From Blautia sp. MSJ-9 (GTDB lineage Bacteria > Bacillota > Clostridia > Lachnospirales > Lachnospiraceae), in NCBI RefSeq assembly GCF_018919065.1, contig NZ_JAHLQG010000006.1, positions 50,149 through 114,148 on the forward strand: a stretch of DNA of 64,000 nt. The letters run 5' to 3'. Positions 18,640 to 27,506 of this stretch are shown piece after piece. A model generated the notes under the pieces. It searched no databases, was not told the origin of the DNA, and saw nothing but the letters and a program-made list of their open reading frames with translations. The translations under genes and the position numbers were made by a program. The number at the start of each line of letters is the position of its first letter. The first letter of the stretch is position 1.

Positions 18640-19518
18640 GTGGAACGAAAAAAAGAAGACAGGTCGTTGTTGATCTATATATTGTTATCAGTAGTTACCT
18701 GTGGGATTTATGGACTGATTTTTATGTGGAGTTTTACGAATGATCTGAATGATGTAAGCTCTGCGAAAGATCCGGACGGATGGAGATCACCGAATTTTAT
18801 CATAGTGATCCTGCTCACGATTGTTACCTGTGGTATCTATAGCTGGTATTGGCTTTATAAAGTGGGAAATACGATCCAGAGATCCGGTGACGATTATGGA
18901 GTAAGGGTTGATGAGAGCGGAACAACACTTATTATGTGGTGTTTGCTGCTGGGAGTTGGAGTTTTTATTTCATATCATTTAATATTCAAGAATATGAATA
19001 AGATCTGCCGTAAATATAATGAAGAGTTTATTGATAATGCAGCATATGCTCAGGGTGGCTATGGAGATTCTTATGGTTATGACGCTGGGGGATACGGAAA
19101 TTCCGGAAGTTCTGTTCAGAGTGGTTCTTCTCAGAAAAAGATATCAGTAGCTGCACAGCAGGAATCTGAGGAAACTACACAGATGGCAGGATGGACCATT
19201 GGAATGGCACATGGTGCACTTGTCTGCACGAAAGGCAGTATGCAGGGTGCAGAGATCAACATTCTGGATGGTGAGATGGTAACCATCGGCAGAGATGGTG
19301 CTGCAAGTAACCTGGTTCTCTCAGACAGAGATATCAGCAGACGTCACTGCACAGTTCAGTTTAATGCATCTGAGAACTGCTATTATGTGACAGATTATTC
19401 TTCTCTTGGAACAAGGATGAATGGCACTGTACAGCTTGAACGGGAAGTGCCGACAAGGTGCTCAAGAGGAACAAGGATCATCCTTGGACAGGGAAGCAAT
19501 GAGTTTATTTTACAGTAA
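18640..19518 (+). CDS. DUF4234 membrane domain-FHA domain protein
   Basis: The N-terminal part has repeated hydrophobic segments with the motif VVTCGIYGLIFMW and again IVTCGIYSWYWLY, plus a third segment, which is the pattern of DUF4234. A Gly/Tyr-rich linker (c. 135-155) leads to a C-terminal FHA domain (c. 205-290: TIGRDGAASNLVL, SRRHCTVQF). A GTG start is used, with AAGGAGG nine bases upstream. It is probably a membrane-bound phosphothreonine reader working with the ABC fusion encoded just before it (inference). Confidence 0.88.
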   Translation: MERKKEDRSLLIYILLSVVTCGIYGLIFMWSFTNDLNDVSSAKDPDGWRSPNFIIVILLTIVTCGIYSWYWLYKVGNTIQRSGDDYGVRVDESGTTLIMWCLLLGVGVFISYHLIFKNMNKICRKYNEEFIDNAAYAQGGYGDSYGYDAGGYGNSGSSVQSGSSQKKISVAAQQESEETTQMAGWTIGMAHGALVCTKGSMQGAEINILDGEMVTIGRDGAASNLVLSDRDISRRHCTVQFNASENCYYVTDYSSLGTRMNGTVQLEREVPTRCSRGTRIILGQGSNEFILQ

Positions 19519-19576
19519 GGAAATGATAGGATGTCAGGGTTAAAAGAGATTTTGCCCCTGATTTGATATCAGGTTT

Positions 19577-19640
19577 AACCAAACTGCGAAGCAGTTATTT
19601 GGTTATGAGTAAGTAGCGAAGCGGATGATTTTAGCCGCTT
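19577..19640 (+). repeat. Double-hairpin repeat, copy 3
   Basis: AACCAAACTGC, GAA, GCAGTTATTTGGTT is a near-perfect hairpin (19577-19604). AAGCGG at 19619-19624 and CCGCTT at 19635-19640 form the second. It lies 35 bases ahead of the start of an FHA gene. Upstream, CAGGG...CCCTG (19535-19560) makes a further weak hairpin that could end the previous transcript. Confidence 0.8.
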
Positions 19641-19675
19641 GACCAGAACAGAGACAGAAATTGGAGGATAATACT

Positions 19676-20284
19676 ATGAACTTACAGAAATGCGAAAACG
19701 GACACTTTTATGATGCAGATAAATATCAGACATGCCCTCACTGCCAGCAGATGAATGATGACCAGAAAACAATAGGAATGACAGTTCCAAATGATCAGCC
19801 GGCTCCGTCAGTTACACCGACTATGCCGCAGCAGCCTTTTGCATATGCAGGCGGAAATACTCCGAGTGATGACCAGAAAACAGTGGGAATTTTTTCACAT
19901 GCTATTTCCGGAAATAAAGGAACACAGCCGGTTGTCGGATGGCTGGTGGGAATCCAGGGAGAGTGCATGGGACAGAGCTTCCAGCTTAGAGAAGGGAAGA
20001 ACTTTGTCGGACGTGCCGAGGATATGGACGTTGTGATCAGAGGAGACCTGGCAGTTGCAAGACATCGTCACGCATGCGTGATCTTTGAGCCGCGTGCAGG
20101 TATTTTCTATGCACAGCCTGGAGAATCCCATGAACTGTTTTATCTGAATGACAATGTTGTGTTAAACAGCGAGATTCTGAAGAGTCACGATGTGATTACT
20201 CTGGGAGAGACAAGTCTTATGTTCATTCCACTCTGCGGACCGGATTTCAGCTGGGATAAATACAGAAATAAAGAAGCGAAATAG
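19676..20284 (+). CDS. FHA-domain protein with N-terminal zinc ribbon (paralogue)
   Basis: The N-terminus KCENGHFYDADKYQTCPHC and the C-terminal FHA domain (c. 105-195; NFVGRAEDMDVVI, ARHRHACVI) match the protein at 10238, so the two arose by duplication. Two copies of the DDQKTIG/DDQKTVG motif are present; their threonines are candidate phosphosites (inference). The start at 19676 follows GGAGG by 8 bases; a TTG at 19661 has no such site. The kinase gene starts 21 bases after its stop. Confidence 0.88.
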   Translation: MNLQKCENGHFYDADKYQTCPHCQQMNDDQKTIGMTVPNDQPAPSVTPTMPQQPFAYAGGNTPSDDQKTVGIFSHAISGNKGTQPVVGWLVGIQGECMGQSFQLREGKNFVGRAEDMDVVIRGDLAVARHRHACVIFEPRAGIFYAQPGESHELFYLNDNVVLNSEILKSHDVITLGETSLMFIPLCGPDFSWDKYRNKEAK

Positions 20285-20305
20285 GACAGGCAGTCGGAGG
20301 AGTAA

Positions 20306-22531
20306 ATGAAGATTGAAAATTTATGCATAAAATGCATGAAGGAAAAAGCCAGTCCGGAAGGAAGATGTGAGCACTGCGGATATGATCCGGCAGAAGATAC
20401 GATTCCGCCCCATCATTTGTCGCCCTTTGTCATCCTTGAGGGAAAGTATCTCGTAGGAAAATCAATCGGTGAAGGTGGTTTTGGTATCACTTATATCGGT
20501 ATGGACCTGAATCTGGAGATGCGCGTTGCTATTAAGGAGTATTATCCGAATGGCTGCGCAATCCGTGATACAAGCGGCAACAGCTGTACGGTTCAGTCAT
20601 ATTCCGGGGAAGCGCAGACTTTCTTTGAGACAGGAAGAGAGAAGTTTATCAATGAAGCTAAGATTCTTGCAAAATGTATTGACCTTCCGGAGATTGTTAC
20701 AGTAAAGGATTTCTTTAAGGAAAATCATACGGCTTATATTGTAATGGAATTTCTTGAGGGGCAGACTTTAAAAGTCTACCTGAAAGAAAGAGGCGGAAGG
20801 ATTTCTGCAACGGAAACGCTGAACATGATGAAACCTCTGATCCGGTCTCTCGGACAGGTACATAAGATGAATCTGATTCATCGTGATATCAGTCCGGATA
20901 ATATTATGATCACCACAAATTATGAAGTGAAGATTCTGGATTTCGGCGGTGCGAGAGATTTCGGCTCAGCCAGGGGCAGAAGTATGTCGATCATGTTGAA
21001 GCCGGGCTATGCACCGGAGGAGCAGTATCGTACTCATGGAGAACAAGGGCCTTGGACAGATGTGTATGCATTATGTGCGACCATGTATCGATGCATTACC
21101 GGCCAGATACCGCCGGAATCTATGGAACGTACTTATCAGGATCATCTGAGACCAGTGACAGATTTTCAGCCGGATTGCCCGCGGGAAGTAAATTTTGCTA
21201 TCTGTAAGGGTCTGAATGTTTACAAGGACGATCGCTGGCAGTCCATGGAGGAGCTTTATGACTGCCTGTATAATGGAAGAGCAAATGTACAACCAGAGGG
21301 TATTCAGGATTCTGATAATCATAATGGTCATAATAACCATAACAATAGTAATAATCGTGTTGTCAGGGAAGAAGGACAGGTCAGAGGAAGGCAGTATTAT
21401 CCCAAAAAGCAGAATAATATGCTGCCGATCATGGCAGGAATTCTTGGTGTAGTTCTGATTGCTCTTCTGGCAGTATTTGGAGTAAATTATTATAAAGCTA
21501 AAATGGCTTCAGACAGTTCTTCTGGTTCTGTTGAGACAACAGCGAAGGCAGACAAGACGGATACAGAATCTGTAGATGAAGGTACAACGGATAAGAGTAA
21601 GGACTCTGATCAGAAGAAAAATTCAGAAACTGAAGATAAATCTGAAGAGGAGCCGGAACCAACACCGACATCGACGCCAATACCGACGCCAACAACGATT
21701 CCAAAAGTTGCGAGAATTAATATAGATAATGTTCAGGATAATCTGTTTGGATCAAAAGGTTCCGGAGCACAGGAGAGTCTGTACATGCGTGACTGTATTG
21801 AGGATGCTCCCCGTGGAACTGATGAGAAAAATACTGCTATGCCCGCAACTGGAATGGTTTCGGTTCCAATTTTGTATACACTTGCGGTGAAAATGGATGA
21901 TCCGAACAGTGGAATTACTCTGAATACCCCGGTTACTTTTCAGTATACTTATGATACTAACAGCGGTGGCAGAGGACATCTTACTTCAGCACAGGCGGGT
22001 CAGCAGATGTCTGTTGATACACTTGTTCAGGCGATGCTAATGTACAGCGACAATAATGCAACTAATTCTCTGATCAGTTTTCTGACGCTGGAAGGAATCC
22101 AGCAAACATGCCAGGAAAATGAATTTACGAGTGTTGTGATGCGTCGTCAGATTGTTAAGGGTGGTACATCTGCAGACGACAATCTGATTTCTGCGAAGGA
22201 TGCCGCAAATATGGTATATGATCTTTTTATGAATAAATACAGTGTGATAAATAGAGATTATCTGATGAATTATATGAGAATCTGTGACAATGCACAGAGA
22301 CATGGAATTTTTCAGTCGGATACATTGTATAATGGAGGAACTTTCTGCAACCAGAATGGAATCAGACCGAATCCGGGAAGTGGTACTTATGCTGAGGTTG
22401 GAATCGTTCTGGCAGATGGACAGCAGTATGTTGTCTGCGTGATGTCAGATGGAGGAGACGCAGATCTGGCAGCTGATGAATTTTCAAAGGCAGTGGATTA
22501 TATTCATGAATGTATGTTGGAAACTTATTAA
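20306..22531 (+). CDS. Ser/Thr kinase fused to a degenerate beta-lactamase-like ectodomain
   Basis: The cytosolic half has a zinc ribbon (C7, C10, C21, C24) and an intact kinase domain (GEGGFG, K77, D194 of HRD, D212 of DFG), closely matching the kinase at 6208. An Asn/His-rich linker, one membrane segment (c. 371-393) and a Thr/Pro-rich spacer follow. The extracellular C-terminal part (c. 480-741) resembles class A beta-lactamases: SDNNATN (from S581) fits the SDN motif. The usual SxxK is replaced by GMVS (G516-S519) and no KTG is seen, so it should bind rather than cleave. It may sense peptidoglycan or related ligands (inference). Confidence 0.85.
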   Translation: MKIENLCIKCMKEKASPEGRCEHCGYDPAEDTIPPHHLSPFVILEGKYLVGKSIGEGGFGITYIGMDLNLEMRVAIKEYYPNGCAIRDTSGNSCTVQSYSGEAQTFFETGREKFINEAKILAKCIDLPEIVTVKDFFKENHTAYIVMEFLEGQTLKVYLKERGGRISATETLNMMKPLIRSLGQVHKMNLIHRDISPDNIMITTNYEVKILDFGGARDFGSARGRSMSIMLKPGYAPEEQYRTHGEQGPWTDVYALCATMYRCITGQIPPESMERTYQDHLRPVTDFQPDCPREVNFAICKGLNVYKDDRWQSMEELYDCLYNGRANVQPEGIQDSDNHNGHNNHNNSNNRVVREEGQVRGRQYYPKKQNNMLPIMAGILGVVLIALLAVFGVNYYKAKMASDSSSGSVETTAKADKTDTESVDEGTTDKSKDSDQKKNSETEDKSEEEPEPTPTSTPIPTPTTIPKVARINIDNVQDNLFGSKGSGAQESLYMRDCIEDAPRGTDEKNTAMPATGMVSVPILYTLAVKMDDPNSGITLNTPVTFQYTYDTNSGGRGHLTSAQAGQQMSVDTLVQAMLMYSDNNATNSLISFLTLEGIQQTCQENEFTSVVMRRQIVKGGTSADDNLISAKDAANMVYDLFMNKYSVINRDYLMNYMRICDNAQRHGIFQSDTLYNGGTFCNQNGIRPNPGSGTYAEVGIVLADGQQYVVCVMSDGGDADLAADEFSKAVDYIHECMLETY

Positions 22532-22628
22532 CTGTTCAGTATTTTGTTAATGTAACGATAAGTTACTAACTTGTTGGCACATCAAGTGTTGGATAATTAC
22601 AGAATGAATTAAAGGAGGGGAGAGAAGT

Positions 22629-23567
22629 ATGAATTGTCCAAAATGTGGTTCACCTGTGGGAAAAAATGATGAATATTGCGGCAGTTGCGGCTATCATTTA
22701 AATACATCGGGGGAAGAAAAACCGAAGAAAAAGAAATCAGGGCTTATGATTTTTACCATTTTTCTGGAAGTGATCGCTATTGTAGTGATTGTAGGCGCTA
22801 TTTTCTTTGTGGTCCACGGTGATAAGGAGACAAAGAAAGATGGGGGAATACAGACGGAAGCAGATTTGAATTCTTCAGAGAAGAAGGAAAAAACTGATAG
22901 TTCCTCAAATGAAGGAGAAGACGGAAAATCAGACAGTTCCTCAAATGCAGTAGAACAGGAAGGATCCGATGGCACATCCGACACAGAAAATCATGCAGAA
23001 CCGGCACCTGATGGAACTGCAAATCAGGATGCAGGAGCAGAGGTAGAAAAAATAACTTCCGCAGAACTGCTGGAAGATTCTGATTTATTAAAGAGCGTAA
23101 AGAAAACGTATACCAGAATTGGCAGCGGTGCGATCACAAAGGCAGATGCATCTTCAGTCATTGACCAGGATCTGGTTGGAAATGAGCCGATTAAAGCATT
23201 TGATGATAATGATAGTACGGACTGGCAGGAAGGCGTTGATGGCCCTGGTATTGGTGAATATCTGGAATTTACCTTTGATAAGTCTTATCCTGTAACTTAC
23301 ATGACATTTAAACTGGGCAATTGGCTGCCAGATAAGTCAGATAAGTATTACTGGGGAAACTGCAGGCCAAAAACTCTGCAGATTGATTCTGGAAATAACA
23401 GTTGGAATCTTACATTTCCTGATGGAAAACAGGAATTTCTGGTTCAGCTTAATCCGGAAACGGATATAAGTAATATAAAAATCACGATTCAGGATGTATA
23501 TACCGACAGGATAGAATGGCAAGATACCGCAATCACGGATATTGGTCTGTGGTATAAAGAAGATTAG
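22629..23567 (+). CDS. Zinc-ribbon membrane protein with discoidin-like extracellular domain
   Basis: The N-terminal zinc ribbon (CPKCGSPVGKNDEYCGSCG) is followed by one membrane segment (c. 38-62), a long Ser/Asp/Glu-rich linker and a C-terminal beta domain (c. 175-312). The pattern IKAFDDNDSTDWQEG...IGEYLEFTF is that of F5/8-type (NADase-type) glycan-binding domains common in zinc-ribbon proteins of Firmicutes. It probably binds cell-surface sugars on the outside while the ribbon stays inside. GGAGGGG precedes the ATG. It follows the kinase fusion by c. 100 bases. Confidence 0.8.
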   Translation: MNCPKCGSPVGKNDEYCGSCGYHLNTSGEEKPKKKKSGLMIFTIFLEVIAIVVIVGAIFFVVHGDKETKKDGGIQTEADLNSSEKKEKTDSSSNEGEDGKSDSSSNAVEQEGSDGTSDTENHAEPAPDGTANQDAGAEVEKITSAELLEDSDLLKSVKKTYTRIGSGAITKADASSVIDQDLVGNEPIKAFDDNDSTDWQEGVDGPGIGEYLEFTFDKSYPVTYMTFKLGNWLPDKSDKYYWGNCRPKTLQIDSGNNSWNLTFPDGKQEFLVQLNPETDISNIKITIQDVYTDRIEWQDTAITDIGLWYKED

Positions 23568-23574
23568 GCATTAT

Positions 23575-23599
23575 TTACTGCTTATAGAGTAAGCAGTAA
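23575..23599. repeat. Short GTTACTG-type palindrome
   Basis: TTACTGCTTA and TAAGCAGTAA are perfect 10-base arms around a 5-base loop. This is one of several GTTACTG/CAGTAAC palindromes scattered in the window. Confidence 0.7.
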
Positions 23600-23612
23600 C
23601 AATTAAGAATAT

Positions 23613-23650
23613 GCTCCTGCAGAGAATAAATACTTTGCAGGAGCTTGCTG
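23613..23650 (+). terminator. GC-rich hairpin, possible terminator or attenuator
   Basis: GCTCCTGCA at 23613-23621 pairs perfectly with TGCAGGAGC at 23636-23644. The following run (ttgctgtg) is poor in T, so it may be an mRNA end or a read-through control point between the discoidin-domain gene and the LprI-like gene. Confidence 0.5.
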
Positions 23651-23692
23651 TGTATAAGCAGAGATTTACTTTTAGCAGAAGGAGGATACGAG

Positions 23693-24487
23693 ATGTACTG
23701 CCCTAAATGTGGCAATAAGTTAAAAGACGACGATAAGTTCTGTACAAGCTGTGGATTTCAGATGGAAGAGGAAGAACAGGAAGAGAAATCTCCGATAGGA
23801 TTAATTATTCTTGTTATCATTGCCCTAACGGCAATTGTAGCTTCCGGTATATTTATGTTCAGCCACCAGCGGAAACCTGAGGGAAAAACGGAAACAGTCA
23901 GCAGTACAGATAAGAAGAAACAGAATACGAATAAATCCGGGAATGGGGAAAAGAAAAGTGCAGAAAGTGCTCCAGCAGCTACGAATACTCCTGCACCGAC
24001 CGATACTCCTATACCTACGGACACACCAGTACCAACAGAAGCTCCGGTACAGGTAGACCTGCCAGTCGATACTCCTACAGCAGAAACTCCACCGCCGGCA
24101 GAAAGCGAGGCGCAGCAGGTTACAAGGTCGGATCTGTATTGGCAGGCGAAGAATGAGATTGCACAGGTAGAAGCGCAGAGTGAGGAACCACTGAATCGTG
24201 CATTAACTGGCAGTCAGGCAGACAGTAATTCCGGATATACAGAATTATATGAAATCTGGGACAGAGAATTGAATGTTATCTGGGGATATTTGGAAGAAAG
24301 TCTGGATTCGGCAACTATGGAAGCGTTAAGGGATGAAGAGAAGGCATGGATCAATGATAAGGAACAGACGATGAATCAGATAAAAGAAGACTTTAACGGA
24401 AGTGCTGGAACATACGCAGCTGTGTATGGAGAAGGTTATACAAGAACCAGAGATCGTACATATTATCTTTTAGAAAAGCTTCCGTGA
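23693..24487 (+). CDS. Zinc-ribbon membrane protein with LprI-like extracellular domain
   Basis: The zinc ribbon MYCPKCGNKLKDDDKFCTSCG is followed by one membrane segment (c. 35-58), a Thr/Pro-rich linker (c. 95-145) and a C-terminal domain (c. 150-264). That domain has the spacing of the DUF1311/LprI family (YTELYEIWDRELN, then LRDEEKAWINDKE). LprI of mycobacteria inhibits lysozyme; whether this one does is unknown. The start at 23693 follows AAGGAGG, while an upstream in-frame start at 23645 has none. The paired layout with the previous gene suggests a set of sensors or cell-wall binders. Confidence 0.8.
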   Translation: MYCPKCGNKLKDDDKFCTSCGFQMEEEEQEEKSPIGLIILVIIALTAIVASGIFMFSHQRKPEGKTETVSSTDKKKQNTNKSGNGEKKSAESAPAATNTPAPTDTPIPTDTPVPTEAPVQVDLPVDTPTAETPPPAESEAQQVTRSDLYWQAKNEIAQVEAQSEEPLNRALTGSQADSNSGYTELYEIWDRELNVIWGYLEESLDSATMEALRDEEKAWINDKEQTMNQIKEDFNGSAGTYAAVYGEGYTRTRDRTYYLLEKLP

Positions 24488-24526
24488 TAGTAATCAGTTT
24501 ATAATTATTTTATAATTTCGACAAAA

Positions 24527-24562
24527 AATAGGACTGGACAAATCAATTGTCTGGTCCTATAA
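24527..24562 (+). terminator. Hairpin ending the signalling gene run
   Basis: ATAGGAC(T)GGACAA pairs with TTGTC(T)GGTCCTAT. It lies 40 bases after the LprI-like gene. T-rich sequence follows only weakly on the plus strand, while an A-run precedes it, so it would terminate better on the minus strand. The rest of the gap to 24750 holds a small ACCAGA/TCTGGT hairpin and no gene that can be supported. Confidence 0.45.
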
Positions 24563-24749
24563 TAATATTCACCAGAGGTCTTCTGGTAATTCAATCCCGT
24601 CAGTTCGGCGGTAAATTCCACTTTTACTTAACGATAATATTGATATCAGGGTCAAAAGGACAAAAATCTGTTCGTGCTTGCACGATAAGGCGTTTGAACT
24701 TGGAATCCATCAAGCAAGACGAAAATTATAAGACTGGAGGGGATATCAT

Positions 24750-25258
24750 ATGTATTTTTTCACCTTTTTCCTGTAGCAGTAGCCGCAACAGCCATGGTTA
24801 TGGATATTCGTACTGCGAAAGTTGATAATGGCTGGATTCTGTTTTCTATGTTTCTGGGACTGTCCGGCTGTATCTGGCAAAAAGGCATTGCAGGAATCTG
24901 CTCTTTTGCTGTGGGAAGTGTAGTACCTTTACTTCTTATCATTCTGTTTCTTTTTGGAATGATGGGCGCAGGAGACATTAAATTATTCTGTGCGCTGGGA
25001 GGGGTCATGGGCCCCGGAGCCATTTCAAGATGTATCTTTGTTTCTTTTCTGGCAGGTGCATGTATTGCAGCTGTACTTCTGATCATCAACCACAATTTCT
25101 GTGAACGAATCCTTTATTTTATCAAATATGTAGAGCACACGGTCAGCACGGGAAAGATTACTCCCTATCGGAGAAAAAGCATTTCTGCTCCGGAGAATTT
25201 CCATTTTACGATTCCTGTTTTTATAAGTGTGTTGTTATATGCAGGAGGTATCTATTGA
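24750..25258 (+). pseudogene. A24 prepilin peptidase with a frameshift near its start
   Basis: Leader peptidases of this family cut prepilins at the membrane. The frame from 24794 gives DIRTAKVDNGW and GMMGAGDIKLFCALGG, which carry both catalytic aspartates, with several membrane segments. The good start, ATG at 24750 with GGAGGGG 7 bases upstream, reads MYFFTFFL and then stops. One extra T in the T6 tract (24755-24760) or the T5 tract (24765-24769), or a -1 slip on T TTT TTC, would join the two into one normal protein. Internal initiation at 24794 is possible but lacks a ribosome binding site. It may be a true mutation, a switchable tract, programmed slippage or a sequencing error. Confidence 0.75.
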
Positions 25259-26280
25259 AGAGAAATATTTTTGCAGTATGTGATCTGGAAGTAGATTATG
25301 CGCTGAACTTTATGGATTATATGAATCAGAAGAAGAATATCCCGTTTGAGATACAGGCATTTACAGCAGTAGAGAACCTGATCGCTTACGGAAAACATAC
25401 ACATATAGAGTTGCTGTTAATTTCCGGGCGGGCTATGTGCCGTGAAGTCCGGGAACTGGATATCGGTAAGATTATTATTCTGTCGGAGGGTGTGCATCCT
25501 CCGGAACTTGACCAGTATCCAAGTGTGTATAAATATCAGTCTTCTTCTGATGTACTCCGGGAAGTAATGGCATGTTACGGTGCCGAAAAGAAGTCCGTAT
25601 CCGATCAGCTTGCAGTATTAAAGAAGACAACAGAAATAATAGGCGTATTTTCTCCTCTGGGACGTTGTCTGAAGACTTCTTTTGCATTGGCACTTGGTCA
25701 GATACTTGCCAGAGACCGGGCGGTTCTTTACCTGAACATGGAAGAATATTCTGGATTTGAGGAGCTGATGGGAAGAGGTTTTGCTCATAATCTGAGCGAT
25801 CTTCTTTATTATGTGAGACAAGATAACCAGAATCTTTTGTATAAGATGAACAGTATGATACAGACCATCAATAACCTGGATTATATTCCGCCTGTGCAGA
25901 TGCCGGCAGACATTCGCACAACATCCTGGCAGGACTGGGAGAGGCTTTTGCAGATGATCATGCTTGACAGTTCTTATGAAGTGATCGTACTGGATATTGG
26001 ATGTGGGATTGATGAAAATTTCCAGTTACTTGATCTGTGTAAGAAAATCTATATGCCTGTATTGTCAGATGCTGTTTCCCAGTGCAAGATCGCCCAGTTT
26101 GAGAATCTGGTGCGGATCTGGGATTATCCTCAGATTTTGGAGAAAACGGAGAAGATAAGTCCGCCTTTTCACATGGTAACCGATCCGTCGCCAGCTTACA
26201 TAGAACAACTGGTGTGGAGTGAACTGGGAGATTACGTGAGGAATCTTCTGAGAAAAGAAAATCAGAAAAAAGAAATCTGA
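25255..26280 (+). CDS. tadZ: TadZ/CpaE-like pilus assembly ATPase-fold protein
   Basis: The N-terminal half resembles a receiver-like domain (AVCDLEVDYALNFMDYM) and the C-terminal half a MinD/ParA-like ATPase, as in TadZ and CpaE, which place the pilus machine in the cell. The P-loop region FSPLGRCLKTSFALALG is degenerate compared with KGGxGKT but keeps Lys-Thr. VIVLDIGCG fits the Walker B strand. A TTG start overlaps the previous stop and follows GCAGGAGG. Position before TadA supports the call. Confidence 0.85.
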   Translation: MKRNIFAVCDLEVDYALNFMDYMNQKKNIPFEIQAFTAVENLIAYGKHTHIELLLISGRAMCREVRELDIGKIIILSEGVHPPELDQYPSVYKYQSSSDVLREVMACYGAEKKSVSDQLAVLKKTTEIIGVFSPLGRCLKTSFALALGQILARDRAVLYLNMEEYSGFEELMGRGFAHNLSDLLYYVRQDNQNLLYKMNSMIQTINNLDYIPPVQMPADIRTTSWQDWERLLQMIMLDSSYEVIVLDIGCGIDENFQLLDLCKKIYMPVLSDAVSQCKIAQFENLVRIWDYPQILEKTEKISPPFHMVTDPSPAYIEQLVWSELGDYVRNLLRKENQKKEI

Positions 26281-26315
26281 AGACAGTTGTGGGAATGAAA
26301 GCCGGAGGAAAAAGG

Positions 26316-27506
26316 ATGAACAAAGATGTATTTAGAACCTTACGCCAGATGCTGATGGAGGAACTGGATCTGTCCAGAGAACTGTCAGATAAAGAAATTC
26401 TGGATGTGATCGATGAATTGATCCTGAACCAGATAAAAGATGTCCGCCTTGCACTGAAAGAGAAAGTACAGCTTCGTCAGGAATTGTTTTATTCTGTCCG
26501 CAAGCTGGATGTATTGCAGGAACTGGTGGATGATGAGACTATCACTGAAATTATGGTAAACGGACCTGACACCATCTTTGTAGAGCGGGCCGGCAGACTG
26601 ACCAGGTGGCATAAGAGTTTCACTTCTGCGGAGAAGCTGGGGGATGTGATCCAGCAGATCGTAGGTAAATGCAACCGTGTGATCAATGAATCCATGCCTA
26701 TCGTGGATGCCAGACTGGAGAACGGTTCCAGAGTGAACGCGGTAATTTATCCGGTAGCTTTAAATGGCCCAATCCTTACGATCAGGCGTTTTCCCGAACA
26801 CCCCATTACAATGGAGAAGCTAATCGCACTGGGAAGCATTACGCAGGAATGCGCAGAGTTTCTGCAGAAACTGGTGAAGGCAAGATATTCCATGATCATA
26901 GGCGGAGGAACCGGAAGCGGCAAGACAACATTTCTTGCCGCTATGTCAGAATATATTCCCAAGGATGAAAGACTGATCACCATCGAAGATAATGCAGAGC
27001 TTCGCATCAGGGGAATTGACAATCTGGTTCGTCTGGAAGCCAAGATGGCAAATATGGAGGGCGCGGTGTCGGTTACGATCAGAGATCTGATCAAGTCTGC
27101 GCTTCGAATGCGCCCTGACAGGATCATTGTGGGAGAAGTCAGAGGCGGAGAGGCAATGGATATGCTTCAGGCATTGAATACAGGGCATGAAGGGTCGCTG
27201 TCTACTGCCCATGCCAATTCTGCCAGAGACATGCTGTCCCGACTGGAAACAATGGTTTTGATGGGCGTTGATCTGCCGCTGGAAGCGATACGAAGACAGA
27301 TTGCATCCGGTGTGGATATTCTGGTACATTTGGGGAGAATGAGGGACAAGTCAAGAAAATTATTGGAGGTAACTGAAGTGTGCGGATTCGAAAACGGTGA
27401 GATCCGGATTCGGCCGCTGTATCAATGGCAGGAGGGAAAAGGTCTTGTGAAGACTGCGTCTCTCCTCCATGTGGAAAAACTGGAAAGAGCGGGGATTGAA
27501 CTATGA
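26316..27506 (+). CDS. tadA: TadA/CpaF pilus assembly ATPase
   Basis: Cytosolic secretion ATPase that powers Flp pilus assembly. Walker A GGGTGSGKTT (c. 196-205), the Asp and His boxes (LITIEDNAEL, TGHEGSLSTAHANS) and RMRPDRIIVGEVRG are all present. The start at 26316 follows GGAGGAAAAAGG; in-frame GTG and ATG codons at 26289 and 26295 lie ahead of that site. The 396 residues fit CpaF proteins. Its end overlaps tadB by 4 bases. Confidence 0.95.
   Translation: MNKDVFRTLRQMLMEELDLSRELSDKEILDVIDELILNQIKDVRLALKEKVQLRQELFYSVRKLDVLQELVDDETITEIMVNGPDTIFVERAGRLTRWHKSFTSAEKLGDVIQQIVGKCNRVINESMPIVDARLENGSRVNAVIYPVALNGPILTIRRFPEHPITMEKLIALGSITQECAEFLQKLVKARYSMIIGGGTGSGKTTFLAAMSEYIPKDERLITIEDNAELRIRGIDNLVRLEAKMANMEGAVSVTIRDLIKSALRMRPDRIIVGEVRGGEAMDMLQALNTGHEGSLSTAHANSARDMLSRLETMVLMGVDLPLEAIRRQIASGVDILVHLGRMRDKSRKLLEVTEVCGFENGEIRIRPLYQWQEGKGLVKTASLLHVEKLERAGIEL

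Noticed and set aside
24547..24825. A 92-codon frame running into the prepilin peptidase gene
   Set aside because: It covers hairpins and the ribosome binding site of the peptidase gene, lacks its own site and has no recognisable domain.
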